Below are positions 10,121-22,050 of a DNA stretch of 64,000 nt, one piece after another. The notes beneath the pieces are model-generated. The model was given only the letters and a program-made list of their open reading frames with translations, searched no databases and had not been told where the DNA came from. Every line of letters begins with the position of its first letter. Positions within the stretch are counted from its first letter, which is position 1. The position numbers were made by a program, and so were the translations under genes. The stretch is taken from contig OW388293.1 of NCBI GenBank assembly GCA_936450465.1, forward strand, positions 29,393,860-29,457,859, read 5' to 3'. This stretch comes from Gibbula magus. Lineage: Eukaryota; Mollusca; Gastropoda; Trochida; Trochidae.

Positions 10121-13100
10121 ATTCAGGTGTCGGTGCTGAGTGTAATTGTGTTCATAATGACAATGTGGACACATTAGAAGATACTGGAAGTGACAATAAC
10201 AGTACTAGTTCTCAAAATGATAGTGTTTATTCAGATAGTGATGTTTCTTCTTCTGGTGCTGCAGATAAGAAACATTTTATGTATATGCCTGTTGAATTTG
10301 CATCTCTCAAAGTTGGTGCTTTGGTTGACACTGGTAGCAATATTAACATTGTTTCTGAAGATTTATACCAAAAGATCTCTCCTGGTTTAAAGAAACCTAT
10401 TAGTTCAGCTTCATTTAAGAGTGTAGAATTAGCAAGTGGTCAGAAAGTGTGTGTGTGTGGTGTTACCAAACTGAAGGTAAAAACACCTTTTGGTGAGCAT
10501 TTTATCTCTGTTTATGTACTTCAAAATCTTTCACACCCTTTTATTCTAGGTACACAGTATCTTTCAGCTAATAATATTGTGTTAGATTTCAACAAATACT
10601 GTATGCGTCAGACAAAATCTAAAGTCAGGTGTCGTAAAACATTTGTTGTGCCAGCCAATTCGGAAAAGTTGGTGTTCGGAAAAGTATCTGCCAAGGTCAG
10701 ATATGGTGTGCAAGGTATTTGCACTGCAGCGAAACATGTTGCAGATGCAGGACTGCTTGTTGCCAAACCTATTGTTGGTTGCCCAAGTGATCATAAGGTG
10801 CCTTTGAAATTAGTTAATTACACTGATAGTGATGTGACAGTGCCCAAAGGCCAAGTGTTAGGTTTGTTTTCAGTGTTGGATTCTGACTATGACATAACAT
10901 GTATTGATGAACAAAACAATTTCTGTGCAAATGTAAATAGTGAGACAATTTCAGATAATGTTGCAGATTCTTTCATGAACAATTTTAAGCTTACTTCTGA
11001 TTTACATGACAATGAAAGATTATCACTCTCAAAGTGTCTGCGTGATAACAAAGATGTTTTCTTGACCCCTGAAAATCCTTCTATGGGACTCACAGATCTT
11101 GTTCAACACAAAATTCATCTGAAACCTGACTATGCTCCGCGACAACAGCGACCCTACCGACTTCCTCCTGATAAACGTGAAGTACTCCGTCATCAGCTTC
11201 AAGAACTACTTGATCAAGGTATCATCACTCTAGTCGACGAGAGTGAAGATTTACCTTTCACTAGTCCAATAGTTCTGGTCTCTAAGCGTAACAAGTCGAG
11301 GGAAGGTCTAGTTCCTGGCACCAAGGAAGAAAGCCTAGCTCTCTATCGCTTTTGCTGTGACTTTAGGTATGTAAACTCCCAGTCTCGGGAATTTCACTAT
11401 ATAATTCCTGACTTGCAAGAACTTACCGAATCATTCACGGAAAGAACTCCGAATTACATATCAACTCTTGATCTGTCTCAAGGTTTCTTCCAGATGAAGA
11501 TTTCTGAAGAATCTGAGAAGTACACTGCATTCAGCACATGCTTTGGTACTTACAAGTTTAAAAGACTACCTATGGGCCTCTCTACAGCTCCAAACAGTTT
11601 CCAGTTATTAATGGAAAAAGTACTGAAAGGTTTGACGTTCAAGTCCGCATTGTGTTACTTGGATGATGTCGTTGTGTACTCTGACACTTTTGAGAATCAT
11701 CTAAACGATTTGAAGGAGGTTTTTAATCGTTTCCGCAGTGCTGGTTTGAAGTTAAATCCCAAAAAGTGTACTTTTGCTCAGAAAAAGTGTATGTTTCTTG
11801 GACATGAGATTTCCAGCGAGGGGATAGCGCCACCTAAAGATCGTGTGAAAGAAGTTCAAGAATTCCCTGTACCCAAAAACAGCAACAAACTTCGAAGAGC
11901 CCTCGGACTATTCAACTGGTTTAGGAAATTCATTCCACACTACAGCAGTTTAGTAGCCCCACTAAACAAACTTCTGAAAAAGAACTCTAGATTCGACTGG
12001 ACGCCGATCCAACAGAAAGCCTTTGATGACGTAAAAGTTGCTTTTCTTAACTCTCCAGTTCTTGCATTTCCAAGGTTCAGCCTTCCATTTCATCTTGGAG
12101 TAGACACCTCGAGCCGAGGGATCGGATACATGTTATACCAAGTACATCCTGAGAGTGAATTTCAAGCCGGAACGCCAGAGAAAGATCGCATACGGATTGT
12201 GAGATTTGGTTCCAAGTCACTAACAGAGTATCAGAGTTCCTATGGGCCGACAAAACTTGAGCTGTTGGGCGTAGTTACAAGTATTCTTGACTGTGCTTCG
12301 TATTTGAGAGGAAGAAGATTCAAAGTGTTGTGTGATCATCAAGCCTTGAAGCCACTCTTTCAGAAGAACATGAAGGGCGCAATCTACGAACGCTGGCTTG
12401 CTATCCTGCAACAGTTTAGTTTTGATATCGAATACAAACCTGCCCAACAGATGGTAGTTGCTGACGCTATGTCTCGATGCAAGAATAGAACTTCTCATAT
12501 GACCGCAGAGTCCAGTCCCGATGAAACAGACCCGTGCTTTCCCTATGTACCTGATGTAGCAGGACAAATAACCTTCCCAGATGGTTCAGAGTTGTTACAT
12601 GTAAATCACCTGAAGGTTAGTCAAGAAGGCTTCCGTGATCTAATCTGTGACACAATACCTTTTGAATATCAGCAAGAATATGATGGTGATACAGAGGAGA
12701 GTGACGAGAAGCCGAGACTTAAGCGAAGAAAAAGGAAAGTGATCCCTGCAAGTGAGAAGACTGAAAGAGAATCAGCACCTTTAGTGGAGAATGAACAGCT
12801 GGTACAGACAAGTATGGACTCCAGTCAGAGCTGTGAAAGCACGGGTAGTTGTATTTCGTCAGAAGTGGGACCCGTAAATGAAACCACAACACAGACAGAA
12901 GAAACAAAGATAGATAATGCTGCGCTGGTTGAGAGGACCATTGAAATTCTACAAGTAGGTGACCTTACATCAGATAAGTTAGCTGATTTACAGTACAATG
13001 ACCAAGAATTACAGCCTATGATCAGACATCTGAGAGAGGGTTGGTTGCCCACATCACAAAGACAGTCTAGGAAGTTAATGTTGTTAGCCCCCGATTTTAT

Positions 13101-14647
13101 GTTGATAGGTGGACTACTTTATCACACCACAGTACCAAAGAAACAGAGAAAGACTCGAACTCAGAAAAAGTTGGTTGTTCCGGAGATTCTCCAGAAGACT
13201 ATGATAAGTACCTATCACAACTCACCTCTTGCAGGACATGGCGGAATCAACGATACCATTGAGAGATTGAAAGACAAATACTACTTCAGAAATCTGAGTG
13301 AACTAGTGTCAGACTACGTCAAGTCATGCCCAGAGTGTCAGGCTCGTAAGCAGACTAAAAGGAAGACATCTGCAGGTATTGTCTCCTTACCGACACCCAG
13401 TGCTCCATTTCAAGTTTGGGAAATTGATCTCTATGGACCTTTACCCACAACCTCTCAGGGAAATAGTTTGATTTTTACGGCTATAGACATGTTTAGTAAA
13501 TATGTAGTTGCCATCCCCATAGCCAACAAAGATGCAATCACAGTGTCTCGTGCAGTGATCTAGTTGTTCACCAGGTATGGAGTATGTGACACCCTAGTGT
13601 CAGACCAAGGTACAGAGTTCATGTCTGCCGTCACCAAGGAGGTCATGAAGCTGATGAGTGTACCCCAGGAGTTCACGCCCAGTTTCACACACCATTGTCT
13701 TGGAGCTGTGGAAAGGAGCCATAGGACACTAGCAGAGAAAATGACTCCATTTGTCAAGAACAACAAAAAGAATTGGGAGGACTATTTACCAGCTACAGTG
13801 TTTGCAATTAACAATTCTGTGAATGCTTCTCTCAAGTATTCACCTCATGAAGTAGTTTTTGGTCACAGACCCAAATTTCCCTTAGAACTTCCTACAGAAG
13901 TTCACCTTGATTCAGTACCTGCAGACACAAGGACCTACATGTCACACTTTCTAAAATTATTGCAGACTGTTCATGATGATGTTGTAGAAAATGTGAAATC
14001 CTATGGGGAGAAGATGTGTGCAAACCGAACAGACCGTTCCGTTGCCTTTAAGGAAAGGAGACTATGTATATATGACTAGAGAGCAGACAGGACCAGGGAG
14101 GAAGTTACAGGATAGATACAGTGGACCATGTGTTGTGTTAGATGTTCCAAGTGAACATATGGTTCAGGTTCGGGATGAGAAGTCTCGAGTGAAAACTGTG
14201 CATGTGAACCGCTTTAAGATGGCGTATGTGAGAATACCCAACCCATCTAAATATTTTAAGGATGTAGTGGTTCACAATTCTGGGAAAAGTGTAGTTGAGA
14301 AGGAGACACAGACTGATGACATTGTACAGAAATCAATCAGTGAAATCTCTCCAATGAAATCTGATCGAAAGATACGGTCACGCAGACAAACCCAAAAACC
14401 TGCCCGATTTCGTGACAGTGACCATGTTGACCCAAATGATGTCCTCGGGTTCAGCAGCGTCGAAAGTGATGGTGCGGGTTTCCACAAGATAAAACGTGTA
14501 CTTGGACAGAGAACGAAGGAAGGGAAAAATGAATATCTTGTTCATCTGGTAGGTGAACCAGCCGACCAATCAATTTGGGCGAACAAGAACCAACTGAATT
14601 CTGAAGCTCTTAAGTCAATCAAACAGAGACCACCTCCAAGGGTCTAG
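10078..14647 (+). pseudogene. pol: pol polyprotein: PR-RT-RNaseH-integrase, interrupted
   Basis: Entered by -1 shift from gag. Protease has DTGS (Asp codon 10327) and FILG (about 10540). Reverse transcriptase has LPMGLSTAPNSF and the YLDD active site (11656-11667). RNase H acidic residues are at 12103, 12259, 12334 and 12463. Integrase has its His-His-Cys-Cys finger (13216, 13237, 13327, 13336) and a D-D-35-E triad (13426, 13603, 13711). TAG at 13561-13563 falls between the two Asp residues. A frameshift at about 14030-14062 moves the C-terminus to another frame (to 14647). That C-terminus holds a GPY/F-like module (GPCVV, about 14122) and a chromodomain-like tail (about 14480-14620). All catalytic residues are retained, so inactivation is recent. 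Confidence 0.93.
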
Positions 14648-15894
14648 ATTGTGTATTATCATTATAATTATACTGGTAACAAGTTTTAAGAGTTATGCAT
14701 TGTTTTCCCCTTTACAAACAAAGCTTTTCTATTAGGACAGCTCGCTGTAATTTGGATGAATATCTTGTTGATGTAGTTGTTAAAGTTCAATGTAACAAGT
14801 TTTGTAATTTTCATAACCGTTCGATATGTTGCACTGTTTCTAGTTCAAGTTCTCGGTTACACATTGATAAATAATTCTCAGTTCTGATAATATAAGGGCT
14901 GTTTCTCCCATGTTATCACTTTGCTGTGAATCAGCATTCACATATTATCCATGCCTCAGCATTTTAACCAGCATTATCTTCCAGCTCATGTTGGATCACA
15001 ATATGGTTTATAGCAATTAAGTATGATTGTTTAAAATATGCACTTGTTTCACTCAAGCTAAATATGTTATCCTTGCAAGTATTGTACACATGCACCTTCA
15101 ACATCAAGGTTGAGCAGTATTTACATATGTCACTGGTTTTATCTGTAACCATTTTACAGTATTATTGCTATGTACTTTTATAGTCATCAGAGAAAATATA
15201 CCTTTTCTGTTTTACTGCTAGTTAACAGAGTGTTTGGATTTTGGTTGAAATTGTAAGTGTATGATTGAGTGGGTTTGTGATCAGAACTCAAGTGTGCAAG
15301 AGGGCTAGTCTGTGTCACATATGTAATTGGTAAATCTGATGTAACCATAGTAGATCTGTTATGTTTCACAAAAGTGATGATATATCATATATTGTAATGC
15401 TCACAGTACAAACTTTACTATGTGTTGATTTATACCACTTAAATCATTGTAAAATGTCAAGGAGTTAGTTTTGAGAATGCATATCCACATCATGCCATTG
15501 TTAACACAATATGAACAAAGTGTTTTCAACTTTTCACTGTGACAGCAGTTAAGCCTTGAATAAGATTAACCTGCATCTGTGAATCCTGGAGACTGTACCA
15601 TTTTGTATTTTACATTTCCAGACTTTATGTGCCTTGCATTATCTAATTTTTAAGTCAAATCATTGACTTCTCTACTGCATTTTGTAAAGTGGTATTGACA
15701 GAGTTGTCTCCCTTCATTTACTTGTTCACTTTGTCAAATATTTCACATATTAGTGTTCCTAATCTTTCATCATTTCCTGTCATTGTAAGTGCTTTCCATT
15801 CCCGAGTACTCTTCCATTTATTAATTGTCAATTGTTCTCACAATTGTAATGAAACAAATCTATGATATTGTTTCATTTTCCCCCAGAGCCCCCA
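14648..15894 (+). other. Long non-coding 3' region of the retrotransposon
   Basis: About 1.25 kb separates the pol stop from the 3' LTR and contains no frame resembling an envelope or accessory protein. The bases just before the LTR are pyrimidine-rich (TTTTCCCCC...GAGCCCCCA), so no normal purine-rich polypurine tract is visible at the expected place. Confidence 0.7.
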
Positions 15895-16340
15895 TGGAAT
15901 ATATAGGGGATATCTCTACCATTCTCGTATTTTTTATGAGTGCTTCATTAACTTTGTACCATCCAAAACCTGTCAGAATTTATAAAATATTTGGTTATCA
16001 ATTATGTTAACCTATTTGTTAATTGCAACATTTACTCATAATCTTTTGATGAACAAGAAATTAATCTTTGGATTGTGTAAAACTATAATAATACTTTTTG
16101 TGTCGACTGACAACTGCATTGTGCTCGAATCAAGACATTAATAAGTTGAATTCTATATGTTTTGTGCACTGACTTTGATGACGTCATTGATTTTGTTGTT
16201 GAAAAATATGGCTGATTGAAATAAACGGCAGTAAACGACACGGAGAAGTTCCATGTTTTAATTCAAGTTTGTGGGGGAAAATGTCGATCCTTGGTACGCA
16301 GCACGTACAGTCCTTGACTCGTCTGCGCTATTCTACTACA
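15895..16340 (+). repeat. 3' LTR
   Basis: 446 bp, collinear with 8614-9059, with TATAAAA at 15981-15987 and TGACGTCA at 16179-16186. It is followed directly by GAAT (16341-16344). Confidence 0.93.
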
Positions 16341-16344
16341 GAAT

Positions 16345-17399
16345 GTTGAATTATTGTTTATAATAAGAATGTAAATATATGTAATTATGTATGAATCCGT
16401 TGTAATGAGGTGAGGCTATAATAAAATATCTGTCTGTCTGTGATATACACAGATTTTTAGCGAGTAGTTTCACGCAATAATTCATTAGGAACAGATACCC
16501 TGTAATTCTGCCAGCGTCGAGTTGGATATTATTATTTTTACCCAAGTTGACATTTCTGCATAAAAATTTAAAACAAGGCATGATACTGTAAAAAAAACTC
16601 CATGCCATCACAAATGTACTACTGTAAACGCGATTTCTAAAATATCGATTGAGCAAGATGATTGTTTTGCCTTTGTTTCACAAGAGTAAGCCTACACGCT
16701 TATGCGATTCAGTTAAACTAGGAGATATAATAAATTCATCCTCTATTGACTGACAATACTTCAAATTTTACCATTCATATTGTTTGTCCTCCTTTGAAAC
16801 CATCTCAAAGTATTTTGCTTAAAAGCTGGAAAAACATATAGTTACATATTACCTTCCCAAATCCAAAGGATCTAAATGTAAATAATGAGCAATGAGCAAT
16901 ACCCACTTGGGAGGTTCAAATGCCTCCTCGGCCATGAAGTAGATAACATTCTGATTTCAACTGACTTCAGACCATTTATAAAAATAATAAAAAATTATTA
17001 TTATTATTTACTGTGAAAGCCATAATAATAATAAAATGTTATTAACGGTAGGTAACATGTGTAGAGTCATTAATTAACAGTACGATTTATGACAAATTGT
17101 TTAATAAAACCAGACGGTCATTAGATCAACCATGATTTATAAGATACCATTAATGCTATCTAAACAAGTTTAAGTTTGGAATTATTGCGAAACGTATGTG
17201 GTATTAGTCAACTATCATGTGATCAAAATATTCTGGAATTATTGAGTATCTCATGTTTTCTTCATTCCATTTGATTTTGACGATTTAAGGCATGAGCAAT
17301 GTAACGGAAAGGACTTCATCTGTGATGACACTACCTTTAATTCATTTCTAGCACTGGGAACGGAAAATAAAACCATACGACATAGTTGTATGGATATGT
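16345..17399. other. Gene-free DNA with an AAT-rich microsatellite
   Basis: A degenerate AAT/ATT simple repeat spans about 16981-17036. A 101-codon minus-strand frame (16351-16656) has no recognisable domain and I do not call it a gene. Confidence 0.45.
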
Positions 17400-17499
17400 A
17401 ATAAGGATGTTATATAAACTGACCCTTTTATCTAAAGGGTAATGTGTTGAATTCTGATTGGTCTATAGCCAATGCATACGAAACCGTGCAAGGGTGTAC

Positions 17500-17556
17500 C
17501 ATCCGTTTGACCCGTGAAGACAGGTCATGTGACTGACTACACGGGTCTTACGGATG
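17500..17556. repeat. Foldback palindrome
   Basis: Arms 17500-17516 (CATCCGTTTGACCCGTG) and 17540-17556 pair at 15 of 17 positions around a 23-nt loop. Confidence 0.6.
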
Positions 17557-17881
17557 ACATTGACCTTAGATAGAATGCGGAAGTTAAACGGTTGCTCGAC
17601 TCGAAATTTCAGAATCGAAACTTACATGTACCTTAACAAACACAAGTACGGTGATTTCAACCTATATACATTATTCTTCAAGCAATAATACATTCAAAAT
17701 CAATTATTTTTTAGCCACAGAGTTATCTCCCTTGATATGGAGCGCTAAACTCAGTGTGCGGAGTTTTTATCGTGAACGGAAACTGCTATGTAGCCTATAC
17801 ATTTTATCGGAAATGAGTGAAATAACTACAAATAATAGATCTAAAGAGAAATAAATTCGTTACACGATGTTTGGACAGGGT

Positions 17882-17961
17882 GTACGGGACTGTAAAACCC
17901 TTGTATATTCCGCATTTCCTCAGGAAAATACGGAATAAACAAGGGTCTTACAGTCCCGTAT
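17882..17961. repeat. Long imperfect foldback palindrome
   Basis: GTACGGGACTGTAAAACCC (17882 on) pairs with GGGTCTTACAGTCCCGTAT (to 17961). The stem continues inward through TATTCCG/CGGAATA to give roughly 38-bp arms with few mismatches and almost no loop. Confidence 0.7.
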
Positions 17962-18661
17962 ATGCTGTCAAAAGACCGTGTAACTAATATTATGTCGGAT
18001 TATTTGTGATGTAAACGTGATTATACATTTTGACGGATATATAATGAAACCAATTTCATAAAATGATGATGTATTTACTGTTTGGGTGCTCGTATTGCGA
18101 ATTTGCAAATTCTAGAATCACCATAAATAACTACTGCTTCAGTTACAAACTGTGCAATATGACCTCTCTTATGCAATCACCTTCAGTGGACAAACGTCTT
18201 AAAGGAGCATTGGATCCCGATATGTAAAAAAATAATAAAAATCAAGATGACGTCAAATCCACGTGACGTACGAATTCGTCATGATTTACCATTTTTGCTG
18301 GTATTGTCATTGCGCATGGTTTAAAAAAAAGGTGCAAATCTCTAGGTGCCTTTTGAAAAACATTCCATGTTAAAAAAGACATTTAGATACGAACTGGACC
18401 TTAAGTGGTAAGGCCGATTTAGCCCAAAAGCTTATTGTCGCGTCTTTATTCTAAGGGCTACCATATTTCAAAGTATGGTGGAATATGAAACAGTCATATT
18501 TGCTGAATCATGTTCACAACATCTGTGGGGAAAAATAAACATGTCAATAATCATAACAATAAAGATAATGGCTGACTCCTTAATTATATAGTCCTGATAT
18601 GATCACAATAATTTATGTGAACTGTCATATAATGTCAGACAATATATTGTCTGGGAAATGG

Positions 18662-18668
18662 TATATAT
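18662..18668 (+). promoter_or_regulatory. Possible TATA box of the secreted peptide gene
   Basis: TATATAT lies 61 bp before the start codon of the gene at 18729. That would allow a leader of about 35-40 nt. It is weak on its own because TA-rich words are frequent here. Confidence 0.25.
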
Positions 18669-18728
18669 GATACACATGATAAACCTCCAACACTCTGCCT
18701 CCTGTGTAACAGTTGGTTTGAGCATAAG

Positions 18729-21045
18729 ATGAAGTCTGTTGTTGTTCTGCTTCTGCTCCTTGCCGTTACCAGTTGTCTTCTTGGTATGACAAATTTTATC
18801 TAGAAATGTTCTTTGTCGGATCAAGCACCTACCTGCTGTTTCAACAGTTCATTTTACATACATTCCATCATTGTTGATTTCGAAAAATTGTTTTAAGGAT
18901 TGTTTTACATGTTTTGTGCGATACGATAATAAGATTATTTATGAAGTAAATCGAGTCATTAATCTCTGATACACCGGCGTACATCAACTAGAGTTCATTC
19001 AACAGCGATGTAGTAATACATGGTCGAGTCATACTGCGTAACAACTTTATCCTTACACCTCACATTCCACTTTAACATTTGTTGATCACTAACATATTCG
19101 TTTTCTTGTAGACTCTTCCAGAGGACATCCGCCTTATGAGGCTTGGTTTCCTGGCAAGCGGGGTACTGATAATTTGTATGGTAAACGTCTATCAATACAT
19201 ACACAATGTCTACATAACTTACAACATAAATGATTTACATGTTTTGTGCGTCTATCGATGTATAACAGCAACAAATTGTACAACATCGCGCAGCATTTTT
19301 TTCTGCATTCATCGAGAAATGGCAGCAGGTTTTTGAGAGCTCTCATCCCAATCAGAAACGCGGAAATTAGTGTAACAAAACCATTTTGTAATTATTCACA
19401 GTTGTTGACCACTAACATATTCGTTTTCTTGTAGACTCTTCCAGAGGACATCCGCCTTATGAGGCTTGGTTTCCTGGCAAGCGGGGTACTGATAATTTGT
19501 ATGGTAAACGGCTATCAATACATACACAATGTCTACATAACTTACAACATAAATGAGCGACAACCTTGCACAATGTCATGTATCTTATTTGCAATCATAG
19601 CCAGAACTACACATTCACTGAAAAGTATTAACGAAGACTGGGGTTTAGTCTTTACAGTATATAATGATATGCATGATATGAACTACCTGATTATTACTTG
19701 TTTTTAATCATCTAAGTAATGCCTCAGCTATTAACGTTAAATGATGAACATCAAACGTATGTATAGATGAATTTACAGATTTTTGTTCCGTCTGAATGTT
19801 ATTTAAGTTATGGTTACTATATGCGTGTAGATAACGAAACAAACACGTTAGTGTTAAACGTTCACCTCTGGTTAAGATCTAGCATGTAACGATTATGTAA
19901 CCTGTACAAACCGTTGTCTTGATGTTGAATGAATAACCCGCACCAGGTTCTTCTCAATCTGAAATAAGCTAACCGTAAACAAGTCTGATTACCCAGAAAT
20001 TTCATTTCTGCTCGAAGGATTGGGTATGCTAAAACAATCGGAAACCGAATGAATCATTACAGGTCTAGACGATTACAAAGAGGACTCTCTAAGAGAGCTA
20101 TGTTTATTAAACATTGCCCCTGTGCATACAAAAAAATGTATGTGTCACTGAACCGTCTGACAGTTCATACCAATGTTTATACGAGTGTGTAATCAAAGAC
20201 TTGAGCAAAATAACCTCGTTTATTATAAAACACATCATTGCAGATACCATGACCCCTAAAGAATCGGATGGAGCTTGATTGGAAAATGGGTAAATATAAA
20301 TCATTTTTGTGAAAAATAACAAATACACATACCATACATGTGTCCTTTCTACAAGAATCATAAGAAAGGATTGAGATTCATAGGACAGGTGCGTTTATTT
20401 TCATTCCCTATATTTCTTTATTTTTTAGTACGTCTATTGAACAGTTTGGTCATTTTGATGAATGTTCGCTAGTTTTATTTCATAATTAATCAAATGTTTT
20501 AGAACCATACCAGCTATTTCTTTATGACAGACACCGACATTATCTAGACCGTACTTCATTTCCTAAGTACGCAATGATTTAAGTAACTCATTATAAATGT
20601 GAACAACTTCTTTTCTCGATAATCACTAATGTTAAAATGTATTTTGCAAATATAACACCTCAGACGTTTTAAGAAGTACATGTAAATGTTAAAATTATCC
20701 ACCAGAAATCCTAACTTTAATGAAAGTGTTTTTATTCTTACAGGTAAATGGGAAGATCAAGTAGAAAGGTATGGAATTCGTGTGATTACATTCCGTCAAA
20801 TTAAGATGTAATTATTATAAGAGTTGATATAATTATCAATAAAACAAGTTATTCTATACATTTATTAGACGCAACCGTTTTCGTCTGTTGAATTGAAATT
20901 GTTTAGTGAGAAGTTAGGTCAAACAATACTGAGTTTTATGTTGGTTAGTTTAATTAGAATGTGTATTCATGTTGATGCATCTTGATTCTGAAGCCTTTGT
21001 TTTTGTTTTAGACCGAGGACACACCCGGCACTAGACAGTGAATAA
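18729..21045 (+). CDS. Small secreted peptide precursor with tandemly duplicated exon
   Basis: Proposed exons are 18729-18783, 19112-19180, 19435-19503, 20744-20768 and 21012-21045: 252 nt, 83 residues. Exon 1 encodes a typical signal peptide (MKSVVVLLLLLAVTSC) and ends at G|GTATGA. Exons 2 and 3 follow pyrimidine-rich TTTTCTTGTAG acceptors, end at G|GTAAAC, are symmetric (phase 1-1) and encode identical 23-codon units containing SSRGHPPYEAWFPGKRG. Gly-Lys-Arg is a canonical amidation plus dibasic cleavage site, so amidated ...EAWFP peptides are a reasonable inference. Exon 4 encodes GKWEDQVE; exon 5 encodes PRTHPALDSE and a TAA that overlaps AATAAA (21041-21046). All phases join without a break. 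A weaker donor at 19163 (GTACTG) would shorten exon 2 to 51 nt, also in phase. I do not recognise the family: a neuropeptide-like or other secreted peptide is possible. The intron 3 region (19557-20743) shows nothing else. Confidence 0.6.
19079..19233 (+). repeat. Tandem exon-containing duplication, copy 1
   Basis: 155 bp containing acceptor, exon 2, donor and downstream intron of the peptide gene. It is identical to 19402-19556 except at two positions in intronic bases. The offset is 323 bp. Confidence 0.9.
19402..19556 (+). repeat. Tandem exon-containing duplication, copy 2
   Basis: Second copy of the 155-bp unit, containing exon 3. The exon bases are identical to copy 1. The 168 bp between the copies are unrelated unique DNA. 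Confidence 0.9.
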
Positions 21046-21059
21046 AAATATGAAAACAG

Positions 21060-22050
21060 CATTATGTATTCTTTTGAATGAATAAGTTGATGGCCTGTTT
21101 GTTGTACGCTTTGAGTTGTGAAATATGTTCCCCTTTGACTGTAGTCCTTGTTACATTGTAGTCTGGCAGTTGAGAGATGCAATAAGATAGTAAGGTTTCC
21201 TAGAGATAATCATCATCATCAAAAAATACTTATATAACTAAAACCAGAAAACTGCCCTGAAGCGCTATAATGAACACATGAAACTGTCGGGTAGTCAATC
21301 AAATGCAGTTGAGAATAAGTGTAGTTTAAGTCCATATTTAAATAAAGGAAACCCATCTAGGTCTCTAAGGCTATGCTTGATTCGTTTAAGCGGCGTGTCC
21401 GGCGTACGTCGTTCTGGATCAGAGTGAAGTTGAAACAAGTGTATCGGTGTACAGACAGGAAGACGTCATCATCCTCAAACTAGCTTCAATAAACATGTCA
21501 TTTATATCATACAAGTATGTTTTGTAAATTATTTCAAAACATGGGTTAATATTTTATCAGCGTGTAATGCGTTGTTTTAAAGAACTTGTAATGATTTAAA
21601 ATAAATCAGTCAACTATCTTATTGTCAAAAGCAAATTTATTTAAAAATGGTTATTGAATGCCGCAAGGATAACACTTGTCCGCCAGTACGACTAAGGTGT
21701 GCGCCGGGTTCCAATCAAGTGATTCCCCGGTTATGCTGCCTCCGGCAAGCATAGCCTAAGGTTTTGAGGAAGCTGTTTACAGAGAGAAGGGACGACAACT
21801 TGAAATGCGCGATCACCAAAATGTAAGAGTTCTGAATAAGGGAACTTTTAGGAGGTGATATGTGATATGTAAGTCAAATGACAATATTAATGTTGTATCG
21901 AACAACACCGTAAGGTTTCTGACTTGGCTGCTAGGAACAATGACATGGCCATCTATGTGAAAGTTGGGAAGTGAAAGCGATCTCGATATCCGACTGGGTG
22001 CACAGGGGCGTGTATCGCTTAGAAACAGCGTTTGAAAGACATATACCTAT
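21060..22050. other. Gene-poor DNA
   Basis: One short frame at about 21373-21480 ends in TAG and is closely followed by AATAAA (21489-21494). I see no exon chain to attach it to, and no confident gene. Confidence 0.4.

Larger units (their letters stand above)
8614..16340 (+). mobile_element. Ty3/Gypsy-type LTR retrotransposon, full length, inactivated
   Basis: The 7727-bp element is bounded by two 446-bp LTRs that begin TG and end CA, and by a 4-bp target duplication GAAT (8610-8613, 16341-16344). Internal order is primer-binding site, gag with zinc knuckles, protease, reverse transcriptase, RNase H and integrase; RT before integrase is the Ty3/Gypsy order. The LTRs differ at about 12 positions by eye (about 97% identity), so insertion is fairly recent. 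Gag is interrupted by one frameshift and one TGA; pol by one TAG and one frameshift. No envelope gene is seen. The clade is not determined. Confidence 0.95.

Noticed and set aside
12220..13052. Minus-strand frames of 62-115 codons inside pol
   Set aside because: Shadows of the RNase H and integrase coding sequence.
16351..16656. 101-codon minus-strand frame next to the 3' LTR
   Set aside because: AT-rich composition, no domain, signal peptide or splice context.
21373..21494. Short frame ending in TAG followed by AATAAA, as an alternative last exon of the peptide gene
   Set aside because: The acceptor is weak, the phase does not join exon 4 to that frame, and exon 5 already supplies a consistent stop and poly(A) signal.
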